A stretch of 64,000 nt of DNA from an uncultured Prevotella sp. (GCA_934203355.1 CAKPZC010000003.1:13014-77013), one strand, 5' to 3'. Counted from the first letter of the stretch, positions 54,459-63,840 are shown. Made by a program: numbers and translations. The notes: generated from the sequence alone by a model not told the origin.

Positions 54459-55970
54459 TTAATACATAGTCTTGAAGGCATCGGGCAGAGCGTTTATGAT
54501 ATCGCTTGCGATGAGGCTCTCCTTGCCGATTCGCGAAGCCGCGATGTCGCCTGCGAGTCCGTGCAGGTACATTGCCGTGAGGCATGCGTTCTTGCGCGAG
54601 TAGCCGCGTGCGAGCAGTGCGGTGATGATGCCCGTGAGCACGTCGCCGCTTCCAGCTGTAGCCATGCCCGAGTTGCCCGTTGTGTTGAATATCACGTTGC
54701 CGTCGGGCAGACATAGTGCCGAGAAGTGTCCCTTCAGTATGATGTAGGCTCGCAGGCTTTCAGCCATGTCGCGAGCCACGCTCAGTCGCTCGTAGTCGCT
54801 GTGGCATGTTGTAGCGGCGAGTCGGTCGAGTTCGCGTGGGTGTGGAGTCATAATCATGTTGTCGGGCAGTTGGTTAATCCATGTTCCGTGCGAGCCGAGC
54901 ATGTTCAGCGCGTCGGCATCGAGCACCACTGGGCATTGTGTCTGTTGCAGCTGCGACATAAGTGCGAGTGCCGAGTCTTCCTCTCTGCCCAGTCCGGGGC
55001 CTATGCCCACAGCGTTGAATTCGTCGGTGGCAACCGCCATTGAGTAGTAGTTCTCCTGGTCGATGTTGAGCACTGCCTCGGGCACAGCAATCTGCATTGC
55101 CATGGCGTTGCATCGTGGTGTGAGTGCTGTAACCTTGCCCACTCCGCTGCGCAAGCAGGCTTTTGTGGCGAGCATTGCTGCTCCCGCCATGCCCTCGCTT
55201 CCGGCTATGAGCAGTGCGTGACCCATAGAACCTTTGTGTGCGAAGTCGTCGCGTTGCAGCATCTGTTGGTGTATGTATTCTGTGTCTACAGTGCTGTAGA
55301 GCGACGGTATGCTCTTGATGTATTCCTTCGACAGTCGTATGTCGAGCACCTGCACACGTCCCAGGAATTGCTGGCAGTCGGCGAAGTACATCGACAGTTT
55401 TTTCATCTGTATTGTCAGCGTCAGGTCGGCTCGTATGATGGCTGCAGCCTTGTTGTTGGAGTTGTCTTCAGCCATGAGTCCCGACGGCATGTCGATGCTC
55501 ACCACTCTTGCCGACGACTGGTTGATGTATTTCACGAGCGAGGCAAAACCTCCCGACAGCGGCTTGTTGAGTCCCGAGCCGAAGAGTCCGTCAACCACGA
55601 GTGTTTGTTGTGTGAGCTTGGGCGGGTCGAAGTTGTTGGTCACTTCCACGAATTTCTTTACGAGTCCTTCGCCCGAGAGTCGGTCGCGGTTGCGGCTGCA
55701 CTCGTCCGACAGGTTGCTGTGTATGTTGAAGAGGTATGCCTCCACGGCATATCCTTTCTCTGCGAGCATTCTTGCCACGGCGAGAGCGTCGCCGCCGTTG
55801 TTGCCTGGTCCGGCGAAGACAACTACTGGTGTGTTGGCATCCCATCTTGCGGTGATTGCTGTGGTGATGGCGCGCGCTGCCCGCTCCATAAGGTCTATTG
55901 AGGCAATCGGCTCATGGTCGATTGTGTATTTGTCGAGCTCGCGAATCTGAGCTCCGGTGAGTATCTTCAT
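54459..55970 (-). CDS. nnr: Bifunctional NAD(P)H-hydrate repair enzyme Nnr
   Basis: A 503-residue two-domain protein. Residues about 1-215: YjeF_N epimerase with FAGPGNNGGDALAVARML and LVVDGLFGSGLNKPLSG. Residues about 225-500: ADP-dependent dehydratase of the carbohydrate-kinase fold with GSMGHALLIAGSEGMAGAA, GIGPGLGR, LDADALNML, MTPHPRELDRL and AGSGDVLTGIITALLARG, where Asp of GSGD is the base. It repairs hydrated NADH and NADPH in the cytoplasm. The upstream region holds a strong promoter and terminator forming a candidate small RNA or attenuator. Confidence 0.95.
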   Translation of the reverse strand: MKILTGAQIRELDKYTIDHEPIASIDLMERAARAITTAITARWDANTPVVVFAGPGNNGGDALAVARMLAEKGYAVEAYLFNIHSNLSDECSRNRDRLSGEGLVKKFVEVTNNFDPPKLTQQTLVVDGLFGSGLNKPLSGGFASLVKYINQSSARVVSIDMPSGLMAEDNSNNKAAAIIRADLTLTIQMKKLSMYFADCQQFLGRVQVLDIRLSKEYIKSIPSLYSTVDTEYIHQQMLQRDDFAHKGSMGHALLIAGSEGMAGAAMLATKACLRSGVGKVTALTPRCNAMAMQIAVPEAVLNIDQENYYSMAVATDEFNAVGIGPGLGREEDSALALMSQLQQTQCPVVLDADALNMLGSHGTWINQLPDNMIMTPHPRELDRLAATTCHSDYERLSVARDMAESLRAYIILKGHFSALCLPDGNVIFNTTGNSGMATAGSGDVLTGIITALLARGYSRKNACLTAMYLHGLAGDIAASRIGKESLIASDIINALPDAFKTMY

Positions 55971-56088
55971 ATTTCTTATTAAATGCTTATGTTTTTATCG
56001 TTTTGCAAAAATACAAAATTAATTGGGAATATGAGGATTTATTAAGGGTAAAAATAAAAGCTTGGTGTGTGTTCTGACTTATGGACAC

Positions 56089-56150
56089 AAAAAAAGGGGC
56101 TCCGCCGAGTCCCAACCTTTGTTAACCTTAAATCTAATACCATGAAAAAC
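56089..56150 (-). ncRNA. Candidate small RNA or attenuated leader, about 62 nt
   Basis: On the minus strand, a full promoter at 56185-56155 is followed by about 37 nt, then a hairpin GGGACTC-GGCG-GAGCCCC (56113-56096) and seven U (56095-56089), an intrinsic terminator. The span has no substantial reading frame. It lies 119 bases upstream of nnr on the same strand, so it is either an independent small RNA or a terminating leader of nnr. The remaining gap 55971-56364 is AT-rich, with nothing else seen but a -7 box of the kinase gene. Confidence 0.65.
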
Positions 56151-56154
56151 ATTG

Positions 56155-56185
56155 CAAAGATACATATTTTTAATCAATTAGCAAA
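56155..56185 (-). promoter_or_regulatory. Perfect consensus promoter of the candidate small RNA
   Basis: Minus strand TTTG (56185-56182), 19-base spacer, TATCTTTG (56162-56155). Both boxes match exactly. Confidence 0.75.
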
Positions 56186-56310
56186 ACATTTGTAATTTAG
56201 TTTTGCGTTTTTCTTGATTTTTGCCACTTTTTCTTGATATATGTCAATTGATATATCGGCGTTGTTGCTATTTTTTTGACAATAAATACTCTTGTTTGCA
56301 AAAAAGTAAG

Positions 56311-56318
56311 TAAATTTG
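56311..56318 (+). promoter_or_regulatory. Promoter -7 element of the sensor kinase operon
   Basis: TAAATTTG, 46 bases ahead of the ATG at 56365; no TTTG at the right distance, nearest spacers 12 and 32. Confidence 0.4.
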
Positions 56319-56364
56319 CATAACAAACAATTCTCTGTATCTAACTGACAACATAGAACCTTAC

Positions 56365-58434
56365 ATGAATTCTAAAATCAAATATAAAATTAGAGCTAAA
56401 ATATCACTTTTGTCATTATATGTGGTGCTGGCTTCGGCATTGTGTATGGCATTTGTGGCGTGTGGCTCGCGCGCTGAAAATGCAACTGCCAACTCTGCCC
56501 GTATTGATAGTCTGCGCCTTATCGACGATTCTATTTCGGCGTTGGCTCCCTCGGTATTAGGCAAGATAGATCGGGGCTTGGCTTCTGCCACCGACAGCAT
56601 GGAGTATTATGAATATTTATTGCGCAAGGCAACCTACTATTGGTTGTCGGACACTCCAGAGCGTGCCGACACTTTGGTCGACCGTATTGTGGCGTTTGTA
56701 AACAGAACTGACGGCGTTGGTCGCGAAACCATACGCAGTTCCTACAGTTCACCGCGCCTCAACTCGCTGATGTCTGCCGCATTGGTGTGCCGTGCGGCGC
56801 GCAACCACAATTTTCATCGCAATCCCGAGACTACGGTGTCAATATATAATGATGCCTATCGCTTGATGATGCAAAGCGACAGCAAGTACAACTTGCCAAG
56901 AACTTGTGCTAATCTTGCCGATGCTTATATACAGTGCAACAATTTGCCCGATGCTGCCAAGTGGTATAGGCGTGCCCTGTTTCTGGTCGACTCGCTCCGA
57001 CTCCCAGAGCAGGAGAATGTGACTCTATATATGGGACTTGCCCAAATTTATGTCAGCCTCAACGACTTCACCCAGGCAAGGGCGTATTATGATTACACTG
57101 AACGTTATTTCGATAGCATGTCGCCGTCGATGCAGGCTTATTATCTCAACAACCTCGGCAACTTGTATTATTTCTCCAAGGACTACAATAGGGCGTTGGC
57201 TACTTTCCTGAGAATGAAGCAGCAGTTGTTGAGGCATGGCATGCAGAACAAGTTTGACATGTATCTGTGCAAGTTAAATCTTGCCGATGTCTACTTGAAT
57301 CTTGATAGTATCGACCAGTCGCTCGTATGTCTCGACGAGGTGGAGCCGTTCTTCCTGCAGAACAACGACCGTAGCGCCTTGTACTACTGCCGCACCATAC
57401 GCATCGGCATTGCCACACGCCGTGTAGACACAGCCATGGCTGCCCGCCTGATTGCCGACGAGAAGAACGAGGGATTGATGCCTTATTCTCTGGTCAACAT
57501 ACGCAATGGCTACCTCATGAAGTTTTATGAGCACACGGGCAACTACCGCAAGGCTTACGACATATTGCGTGAGAGTAACGACTACACCGACTCGCTGGAG
57601 CACAACCGCTCTAACATGCGCTCGGCTGAAATCATGGCGCGTTTCACCACCGACACCCTACGCCTGCATCACGACCTCGCCATGGAGCACAAGAACGCCG
57701 ACCTGCAGCATGCCAACTTCGTCATGGCTTCGTCAATAGCGGTGGCTGTGGCTATGGTGCTGCTGCTTGCCATGTGGTATATGTACACGAGAAAGAAGAG
57801 TTTCGAGAACCAGTTGAACGTGATGCACCTAAAGCTAAACAATGTGCGCAACCGCATATCGCCGCATTTCATGTTTAATGTGCTCAACAATAAGATATTG
57901 AACTCCGACCAAAAGGAGGCTTCTGAGCTCATGGAACTGGCAAAGCTAATACGTGCTAATCTCGACATGTCGAGTATGCCGTCGATTCAGCTCGACTGCG
58001 AGCTCGACTTTGTCAACCAGTATATAATGGTTGAACGCTATCTGCTTGGCGACGACTTCAGTTTCTCGGTGGATGTAGCCGAGGATGTGAAGACATCTGA
58101 GGTGAGTTTGCCGTCGATGTTTGTGCAGATTCTTGCCGAGAATGCCATCGTGCATGGACTGAAGGGCAAGCAGGGCGCTAAGAGCTTGGATATAAAAGTG
58201 AGTCGCAACGGTCGATGCACCATAATAACTGTCACCGACAACGGGCCAGGATTCAACGCTGGGCGCGCCATGCGTAAAGGCACCGGACTGGGCATAATCT
58301 CGCAGACTATAGCTGTTGTCAACGAGCGCAACAGTCAAAAGATGCGCTTCAACATAAGCAATGTTGTGGATGCCGATGGCAGTGTCAAGGGATGTCGGTC
58401 AACTCTGCGTGTGCCCGACAATATGAAGTATTAG
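56365..58434 (+). CDS. LytS-type sensor histidine kinase with periplasmic TPR domain
   Basis: A 689-residue kinase. The N-terminus has a hydrophobic segment ending FVACGS (Cys33), which reads as signal anchor or a loose lipobox. Residues about 60-440 are helical repeats of TPR type (AKWYRRALFLVDSLRL, ARAYYDYTERYF, DYNRALATFLRMKQ). A membrane helix follows at about 452-475, then the His_kinase domain: ISPHFMFNVLNNKI with His501, the N box AENAIVHGLKGK, and the ATP lid DNGPGFNAGRAMRKGTGLGI. It forms a two-component system with the LytTR regulator 42 bases downstream. Stimulus unknown; TPR sensors are common in Bacteroidetes. Confidence 0.85.
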   Translation: MNSKIKYKIRAKISLLSLYVVLASALCMAFVACGSRAENATANSARIDSLRLIDDSISALAPSVLGKIDRGLASATDSMEYYEYLLRKATYYWLSDTPERADTLVDRIVAFVNRTDGVGRETIRSSYSSPRLNSLMSAALVCRAARNHNFHRNPETTVSIYNDAYRLMMQSDSKYNLPRTCANLADAYIQCNNLPDAAKWYRRALFLVDSLRLPEQENVTLYMGLAQIYVSLNDFTQARAYYDYTERYFDSMSPSMQAYYLNNLGNLYYFSKDYNRALATFLRMKQQLLRHGMQNKFDMYLCKLNLADVYLNLDSIDQSLVCLDEVEPFFLQNNDRSALYYCRTIRIGIATRRVDTAMAARLIADEKNEGLMPYSLVNIRNGYLMKFYEHTGNYRKAYDILRESNDYTDSLEHNRSNMRSAEIMARFTTDTLRLHHDLAMEHKNADLQHANFVMASSIAVAVAMVLLLAMWYMYTRKKSFENQLNVMHLKLNNVRNRISPHFMFNVLNNKILNSDQKEASELMELAKLIRANLDMSSMPSIQLDCELDFVNQYIMVERYLLGDDFSFSVDVAEDVKTSEVSLPSMFVQILAENAIVHGLKGKQGAKSLDIKVSRNGRCTIITVTDNGPGFNAGRAMRKGTGLGIISQTIAVVNERNSQKMRFNISNVVDADGSVKGCRSTLRVPDNMKY

Positions 58435-58476
58435 ATTATAGAGAAGAACGAAGTATTAGATTAGTGTGGAATAATT

Positions 58477-59274
58477 ATGATGAGGATATTAATCGTCGAC
58501 GACGATATGTCGTCGGCAAAGGCGCTTGCCGATAAGCTCGCGCAGTATGAGGACACCGAGCTTATTGGTATGGCGCATACGGGTGTCGACGGACTGCGCA
58601 TGTATCGTGAGTCGAGTCCCGACCTTATGTTTCTTGATGTGGAGTTGCCCGATGTGTCGGGTTTGGACTTCCTTGCGTGCATCGACGCTGTAGGCATGGG
58701 CAACTGTCGTGTGGTGATGTATACAGCCCACAGCCGCTACATGTTGCCAGCGTTTCGCAGCCGAGCGTTCGACTATCTTGTCAAACCCATTGACGATGCC
58801 GAGTTGCGTAGCATCATGCGCCGCGCCTGCATCGACTATAGACTTGTGTCGTCGACGCAAGCCACTCGGCAACCCTCTGTTGCCGAAATGGCTGTCGACG
58901 ACGATTCCAACGGAGAACCGCGACGTTGTGGCGACGACAGGTTTATGATCTATACCAACAACAACGACTTCCGCATTGTTAGTCTTGGCGAGATAGGCGT
59001 GTTCACCTACAACCGCGAGCAACGGCAGTGGGAACTTTTGTCGTCGGTAGTGGACGAGCCAATAAAACTGCGCCGCAATGTCAACAGCGACATGATTCTC
59101 GCCCTCGACGACAGTCTGGTACGCATTAGCCAAAGCCAGATAATCAACATTGCCTATCTTATGGAGGTGGTCGACAACACGTGTCGCTTCTATCCTCCGT
59201 TCGATTCGCTCGACGATGTGAAGGTGGGGCGTTTCTATCGCAAGCGGCTCATCGACAGGTTCTGCGGATTGTAG
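58477..59274 (+). CDS. LytTR-family response regulator
   Basis: A 265-residue regulator. Receiver domain: acidic pair in ILIVDDDMSSAKAL, phospho-acceptor Asp in LMFLDVELPDVSG (about residue 52), Thr/Ser region MYTAHS and Lys of FDYLVKPIDDAEL. A short linker is followed by a LytTR DNA-binding domain (about 150-262) with FRIVSLGEIGVF and DDSLVRISQSQIINIAYLMEV. It is cotranscribed with the LytS-type kinase and binds DNA as a regulator of unknown genes, perhaps envelope ones. It converges with CvfB, eight bases apart. Confidence 0.9.
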   Translation: MMRILIVDDDMSSAKALADKLAQYEDTELIGMAHTGVDGLRMYRESSPDLMFLDVELPDVSGLDFLACIDAVGMGNCRVVMYTAHSRYMLPAFRSRAFDYLVKPIDDAELRSIMRRACIDYRLVSSTQATRQPSVAEMAVDDDSNGEPRRCGDDRFMIYTNNNDFRIVSLGEIGVFTYNREQRQWELLSSVVDEPIKLRRNVNSDMILALDDSLVRISQSQIINIAYLMEVVDNTCRFYPPFDSLDDVKVGRFYRKRLIDRFCGL

Positions 59275-59282
59275 GCAACCTT

Positions 59283-60113
59283 TTATTTAAGCTTAATGCC
59301 CTCTTCCACTATATCTATCAGTCGGCGTTTATACAGGTCGCCAATGGCTCGCTTATACACCTTCTTGCTCACCTGGAAGCGTCGCTTTATGTCCTCGGCG
59401 TCGCTCTTGTCGCCCAGGTCGCAAGTGCCGCCGTTGTCGCGTAGATATTGCAGCAGCGTCTCCGAGAAGTCGAGTGTCTGTTGGCGTCCCGTGGGTTGCA
59501 GTGTGACATCGATTTTGCCGTCGGGTCGCACGGTGTTGATATAGCCCTTCACGCGGTCGCCCGTGTGCAGGTAGCGGAACACCTGGTCTTCGTATACAAG
59601 TCCGGGGTAGCAGTTGTCGATAATCACCTTGAATCCCATTTCGGTCTTTTGCCACACCAGCAGGTCCACCTCCTGTCCGTGCTTATAGAATGGATGGCGC
59701 TCGGCGAAGTAGCGTTCCACCTTTGCCGATGCCATGATGCGGTAGCTGTCCTCGTCAATATGCACATGCACGATGTAGCTCTCGCCCTTCTGCATACGCA
59801 TTTTCTGTTCGCGGAAAGGGCAGAAGAGGTCCTTCATCAATCCCCAGTTGAGAAACGCTCCATACTCGTTCACCCACGACACCTCAAGATAGGCGAAGTC
59901 GCCCACCTTGCACAGAGGATGTTCTGTGGTGGCAACCGGACGCTCGTCTTGGTCGAGATATACGAACACTTCGAGTTCGTCGCCTGGTTTGGTGCCTTCG
60001 GGCACATAGCGTTTGGGCATGAGGATTTCGCCCTCGTTGCCGCCGTCGAGATAAATGCCAAAGTCAACTTCTTTGACAACGGTCATCTTATTGTAATCGC
60101 CAAGTTTTATCAT
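59283..60113 (-). CDS. CvfB-type S1-like RNA-binding protein
   Basis: A 276-residue protein of the CvfB/YitL family: three successive S1-like or OB modules (KEVDFGIYLDGGNEGEILMP; FAYLEVSWVNEYGAFLNWGLMKDLFCPF; DRVKGYINTVRPDGKIDVTLQP) and a C-terminal winged helix (VSKKVYKRAIGDLYKRRLI). Family members bind RNA and affect virulence-gene or translation control in Gram-positive bacteria; the role in Bacteroidetes is not established. It is 18 bases downstream of the ABC ATPase, probably in one transcript. Confidence 0.85.
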   Translation of the reverse strand: MIKLGDYNKMTVVKEVDFGIYLDGGNEGEILMPKRYVPEGTKPGDELEVFVYLDQDERPVATTEHPLCKVGDFAYLEVSWVNEYGAFLNWGLMKDLFCPFREQKMRMQKGESYIVHVHIDEDSYRIMASAKVERYFAERHPFYKHGQEVDLLVWQKTEMGFKVIIDNCYPGLVYEDQVFRYLHTGDRVKGYINTVRPDGKIDVTLQPTGRQQTLDFSETLLQYLRDNGGTCDLGDKSDAEDIKRRFQVSKKVYKRAIGDLYKRRLIDIVEEGIKLK

Positions 60114-60131
60114 AATCGAATTGTTTTTTTT

Positions 60132-60797
60132 CTATATTTCTTCTGGTTCCACAATCTTTCCGTCTACGATGTGGATGGTGCGGTCGGTGATTGACGCCAG
60201 GTGTTCGTCATGGGTGACGATGACGAATGTCTGCCCGAACTTGTCGCGCAGGTCGAAGAATAGCTGGTGAAGCTCAGCCTTGTTCTTTGAGTCGAGCGAG
60301 CCCGATGGCTCGTCGGCGAACACCACAGCTGGATTGTTCACCAGGGCGCGCGCCACAGCCACACGTTGCTTCTCGCCGCCCGATAGCTCGTTGGGTTTGT
60401 GCGAGGCGCGGTCGGAGAGTCCCATAAACTCCAGCAGTTCCTGGGCGCGTTGCTTTGCCTCCTTGGTGTTCTTGCCACCGATATATGCTGGAATCATGAT
60501 GTTCTCCATAGCTGTGAACTCGGGCAGCAGCTGGTGGAACTGAAACACAAATCCTATATGCTGGTTGCGGAAGTCGCTCAGTTTCTTGGTCGACAGGTTG
60601 CCCACGTCGATACCGTCGATACTTATCTCGCCGTTGTCGGGCTTGTCGAGCGTTCCCATTATCTGTAGCAGAGTGGTCTTGCCGGCACCGCTCGGACCGA
60701 CAATGCTCACCACCTCACCCTTATTGATGTGCAGGTCGATGCCTTTAAGCACCTGCAGTGAGCCAAAACTCTTGGTTATACCCTTAATGTCTATCAT
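60132..60797 (-). CDS. LolD-like ABC transporter ATP-binding protein
   Basis: A 221-residue ATPase: Walker [11 protein letters not shown]-loop [12 protein letters not shown], signature [15 protein letters not shown], Walker [14 protein letters not shown] and switch VTHDEH. The pattern [16 protein letters not shown] and [14 protein letters not shown] is that of LolD or MacB-like lipoprotein-export ATPases. In LolCDE it powers release of lipoproteins from the inner membrane. Its permease genes are not next to it; the neighbours are an antiporter and CvfB. A role with FtsX-type permeases encoded elsewhere is inferred. Confidence 0.85.
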   Translation of the reverse strand: MIDIKGITKSFGSLQVLKGIDLHINKGEVVSIVGPSGAGKTTLLQIMGTLDKPDNGEISIDGIDVGNLSTKKLSDFRNQHIGFVFQFHQLLPEFTAMENIMIPAYIGGKNTKEAKQRAQELLEFMGLSDRASHKPNELSGGEKQRVAVARALVNNPAVVFADEPSGSLDSKNKAELHQLFFDLRDKFGQTFVIVTHDEHLASITDRTIHIVDGKIVEPEEI

Positions 60798-60803
60798 CTT
60801 AAA

Positions 60804-62930
60804 TTAATTTTTTAATTTCTTCTTTATCCACTTGCCCAGACTCTCGTATGCGCTCTGGTCCTCGGTGTGTTGAGGCTGTGCGAATGTCATTTCGTCCATA
60901 GCGTCGCCGTGCTGGTCGGGGAATATAATCATTATATTTTTGCCCGAGAAGTTGCGTTGTATCTCGTCGGGCAATCGTTCGAGTGCGTTTTTGTACGACA
61001 CGGTGCCCTTGCGTGCTGTGACCACGATGAACAGATGGTCGTCGGATATGGTCGACGCTATCTCGGGCATCTCGGCCCAATGGTTCATCACGGTGTAGGA
61101 CACTCTCATGTCGGTGTGCCGGTTGCGCACATATTTCTCTATTAGCGGCAATACGTCGTCGCGTCCGTAGAATTCGGTGTGGCATTCCAGATTGGTGCCG
61201 AGTCGGCACAAGCGTTCCAGCCAGCGGTAGAATCCTGGCTCAAACTGCGCTCTCGACGGCACAGCCACCTGTATGCGGCGTATGGTGGATAGTGGTTGGC
61301 GGAGTCGCGCCATTATTATCTGCGAGTTGAGTCCGTTGAACAGACTTTGGTGGAAGGCTCCCCAGAACTTCTGCGACACCTCCAGATGCATGTGCATTCC
61401 GATGAGAATCTCTGTGGCGCGGAATTCCTTGAAGGCGTGGCGTATGCCGTTGGCTATGTTGGCAGCCACGCGCACCTGTGTTTGCATGGCAATGTCGGTG
61501 GAGGCGGCATAGCGTGCCATCTGTTCCAGTAGTCGGTTGCCCTGCTCCTGATTTCGCAGCATGTCGTCGTCGTCGTACACCACGTTGAGCCCCACGAGTC
61601 CGGTGGTCTTCTTATTGTTGCTCATCATCATAGCGAGGTTCACGAGCCGCTGTGCATACTCGGGATATTTCATCGGTATGAGAATCTTCTCTTCGGTTTG
61701 TGTCGTCTCGTTTTCGAGCGGCATCTCCTTGTCGCGCAGGGTTATCTGCTGTGCGGCCTTCTCGGTCACCATGGTCGATATGATGCATGTGAATAGAATC
61801 ATTATCACCACACCATTGAGCATGTCGTCGTTGACGAGCGGCACTCCTGGTTCCAGCTCTATCCTCATGCCAATCATCACCATGGCAATGGCTCCCGCGG
61901 CATGTGCCGACGTGAGTCCGAACATCATGTTGCCCGACGACAGTGGCAGCTTGAACAGCCATCTCGCGAGATAGGCGGCAAGTGCTTTGCCCACTGTGCC
62001 GAAGACCACAATCATAAGCACCACCATGACAATGTCGCCTCCCTGAAACAGCATGCGCACATTGATGAGCATTCCCACACCGATGAGGAAATAGGGAATG
62101 AAGAGGGCGTTGCCTATGAACTCAATGCGGTTCATTAGCGGCGATACGTGGGGAATGAATCGGTTGAGGATGAGTCCCGAAAGGAATGCTCCGAATATGC
62201 CCTCAAGTCCTACAGCCTCACTCAACGCGGCACTCATAAACAGTATCGAAAGCACGAATATGAATTGCATGACGGCGTCGGAGTAGCGGCGCAGAAACCA
62301 TCGCGTCAGCCGTGGAATCACGAATGCGAGCACTGCACAATAGCCCACAAACTTGCCTGCGAACAGGGTCCAAAACAATACTCCCGTATCGCCTTCGTAC
62401 GAGGCGACGATGGCAGCGAGCGTCACGAGAGCCATGAGCAGCGATATCATCGACGAGCCAACACTAAGCGTCACGCTTGGTTTTCTTTGCAGTCCATAGC
62501 GTCCTACGATAGGGTAGGCAATGAGCGTGTTCGACGCCATGATGCATCCCAATAGTGCCGATGCCAGAGGCGAATAGTGGAGCAGGGTGATGCTTGCCAC
62601 ATAGGTGAGGCTGAGCGGTACGGCAAACGTGAGCAGTCCGAATACTCCAAACCTGCCCTTGTTGCGCTTCACTCCCTCCATGTCCATCTCGAGCGAGGCG
62701 AGGAACATGATGTAGTAGAGACCCACCTTGCCGAATAGTTCGAATGAGTCGTCGCGTGCCAATATGTTGAAGCCGTATTTTCCTACGGCTACACCTGCAA
62801 GCACCATGCCTATAATGTGCGGAATGCGCAGCTTGCCCATGATGATGGGGGCAAAGAGGATGATGAGCAGCACCACGAAGAATATGAGGGTGGGGTCGGT
62901 TATGGGAAAATAGTTGGCTATATTGGTCAT
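60804..62930 (-). CDS. Cation:proton antiporter (CPA2 family)
   Basis: A 708-residue protein. Residues 1-400 contain about 12 membrane helices with the CPA2 pattern (PHIIGMVLAGVAVGKYG, YYIMFLASLEMDMEG, AASNTLIAYPIVGRYGL-like, and FGAFLSGLILNRFIP); the acidic ion-binding residue lies in FLASLEMDM. The C-terminal 300 residues form two soluble Rossmann-like USP-type halves (LVGLNVVYDDDD, then EILIGMHMHLE), which may bind a nucleotide. It exchanges Na+ or K+ for H+. KefB-like glutathione-gated channel motifs are not seen. Confidence 0.85.
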   Translation of the reverse strand: MTNIANYFPITDPTLIFFVVLLIILFAPIIMGKLRIPHIIGMVLAGVAVGKYGFNILARDDSFELFGKVGLYYIMFLASLEMDMEGVKRNKGRFGVFGLLTFAVPLSLTYVASITLLHYSPLASALLGCIMASNTLIAYPIVGRYGLQRKPSVTLSVGSSMISLLMALVTLAAIVASYEGDTGVLFWTLFAGKFVGYCAVLAFVIPRLTRWFLRRYSDAVMQFIFVLSILFMSAALSEAVGLEGIFGAFLSGLILNRFIPHVSPLMNRIEFIGNALFIPYFLIGVGMLINVRMLFQGGDIVMVVLMIVVFGTVGKALAAYLARWLFKLPLSSGNMMFGLTSAHAAGAIAMVMIGMRIELEPGVPLVNDDMLNGVVIMILFTCIISTMVTEKAAQQITLRDKEMPLENETTQTEEKILIPMKYPEYAQRLVNLAMMMSNNKKTTGLVGLNVVYDDDDMLRNQEQGNRLLEQMARYAASTDIAMQTQVRVAANIANGIRHAFKEFRATEILIGMHMHLEVSQKFWGAFHQSLFNGLNSQIIMARLRQPLSTIRRIQVAVPSRAQFEPGFYRWLERLCRLGTNLECHTEFYGRDDVLPLIEKYVRNRHTDMRVSYTVMNHWAEMPEIASTISDDHLFIVVTARKGTVSYKNALERLPDEIQRNFSGKNIMIIFPDQHGDAMDEMTFAQPQHTEDQSAYESLGKWIKKKLKN

Positions 62931-63016
62931 AAGGACTTCAATTTGGGTTCATTATCTTTGGGGTGCTACGCCTTGCTGTATGCTGGGCATCATGCAGGCT
63001 TGTTGGTATCATTATG

Positions 63017-63024
63017 CAAAGTTA
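63017..63024 (-). promoter_or_regulatory. Promoter -7 element of the antiporter operon
   Basis: Minus-strand TAACTTTG followed by C; the leader to 62930 would be about 80 nt. An ATTG 16 bases upstream is only a poor -33. Confidence 0.45.
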
Positions 63025-63488
63025 CTGATTTTTGACGAAACAATGAGGTTTTAAATCATACAAACTGAAATGGCATCGTGTAATCGACGCTAATTTTTTA
63101 TTTAGCTGAACTTTTGCAAGTTCAGAGTATTCAGAAGTTAAAGGAGTTAAGAAGTTAAGCCAAATGTTTTTGTTGCTATAATTAAGTAACAATCCAGAAT
63201 TATCTTTACATATGTTTGCTTAACTTGAATTGTTCAATTTCTAACGGTCGTTAATTATAGGTGCGTTTAATCGACGTTAATGTTATAAGCTGGTGTTTAA
63301 ATCTCTTTTTACTGATGCAAATATTGTATTGATGGTAAAAAGTTGTGACAAATGAAACTTTGAAAATAGAGTTTTTGAATGGGGAATTTGATGGTTCTTT
63401 AGGCTTACATTTCTGTTTTGCAGTTCATAAACTTCCAGCTAATCCTCAGTTAAGTTCCTTTGGCACTCCAAGTGTAGCTCTTTTGCAC

Positions 63489-63552
63489 CGCTGTTATTAT
63501 CCTTTTGCAGTGCTAAAGGATAATAACAGCGATGCTAAAGGAATCCTTTAGC
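63489..63552. repeat. Cluster of two perfect palindromes
   Basis: CGCTGTTATTATCCTTT (63489-63505) pairs with 63515-63531 over 17 bp, and GCTAAAGGA/TCCTTTAGC (63534-63552) adds a 9-bp palindrome. It lies in the 996-base gap 62931-63926, where I see no convincing gene. Confidence 0.75.
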
Positions 63553-63643
63553 ATTAGCAGGGATATTTATAAAGGTGTTGTTGTTTGCACACTTCCAATC
63601 GGTTTTGTTGTAAAGTGCTGGATATGAGAAATATATGTATTGC

Positions 63644-63709
63644 ACGCTCAAAACTCGCAAAAAATCAGCCAATGATTAAACGCTGCGTTTAGCTCGTAGT
63701 TTTGAGCGT
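63644..63709. repeat. 12-bp inverted repeat pair
   Basis: ACGCTCAAAACT (63644-63655) and AGTTTTGAGCGT (63698-63709) are perfect reverse complements, 42 bases apart. It could form a long stem or serve as a binding-site pair. Confidence 0.6.
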
Positions 63710-63778
63710 TTAGAAATGCAAATATAAGATTGTGGATTGTTGTTTCTGGGTGTGCAATACAATACGGATGGATTGTGA

Positions 63779-63840
63779 TGTTTAGCTTGCTGAGTCCGGA
63801 TGCTTAGTTTGCTGAGTCCGGATGTTTAGCTTGCAGAATG
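63779..63840. repeat. 22-bp tandem repeat, two full and one partial copy
   Basis: TGTTTAGCTTGCTGAGTCCG-type units at 63779-63800 and 63801-63822, then a truncated third copy. No coding function. Confidence 0.75.

Noticed and set aside
56141-56194. 17-codon plus-strand peptide MKNIAKIHIFNQ...
   Set aside because: It lies antisense to the small-RNA promoter, has no promoter of its own and no supporting features.
63345-63551. 68-codon open frame starting with GTG
   Set aside because: It runs through the perfect 17-bp palindrome and ends in the next one; no recognisable domain or codon bias.
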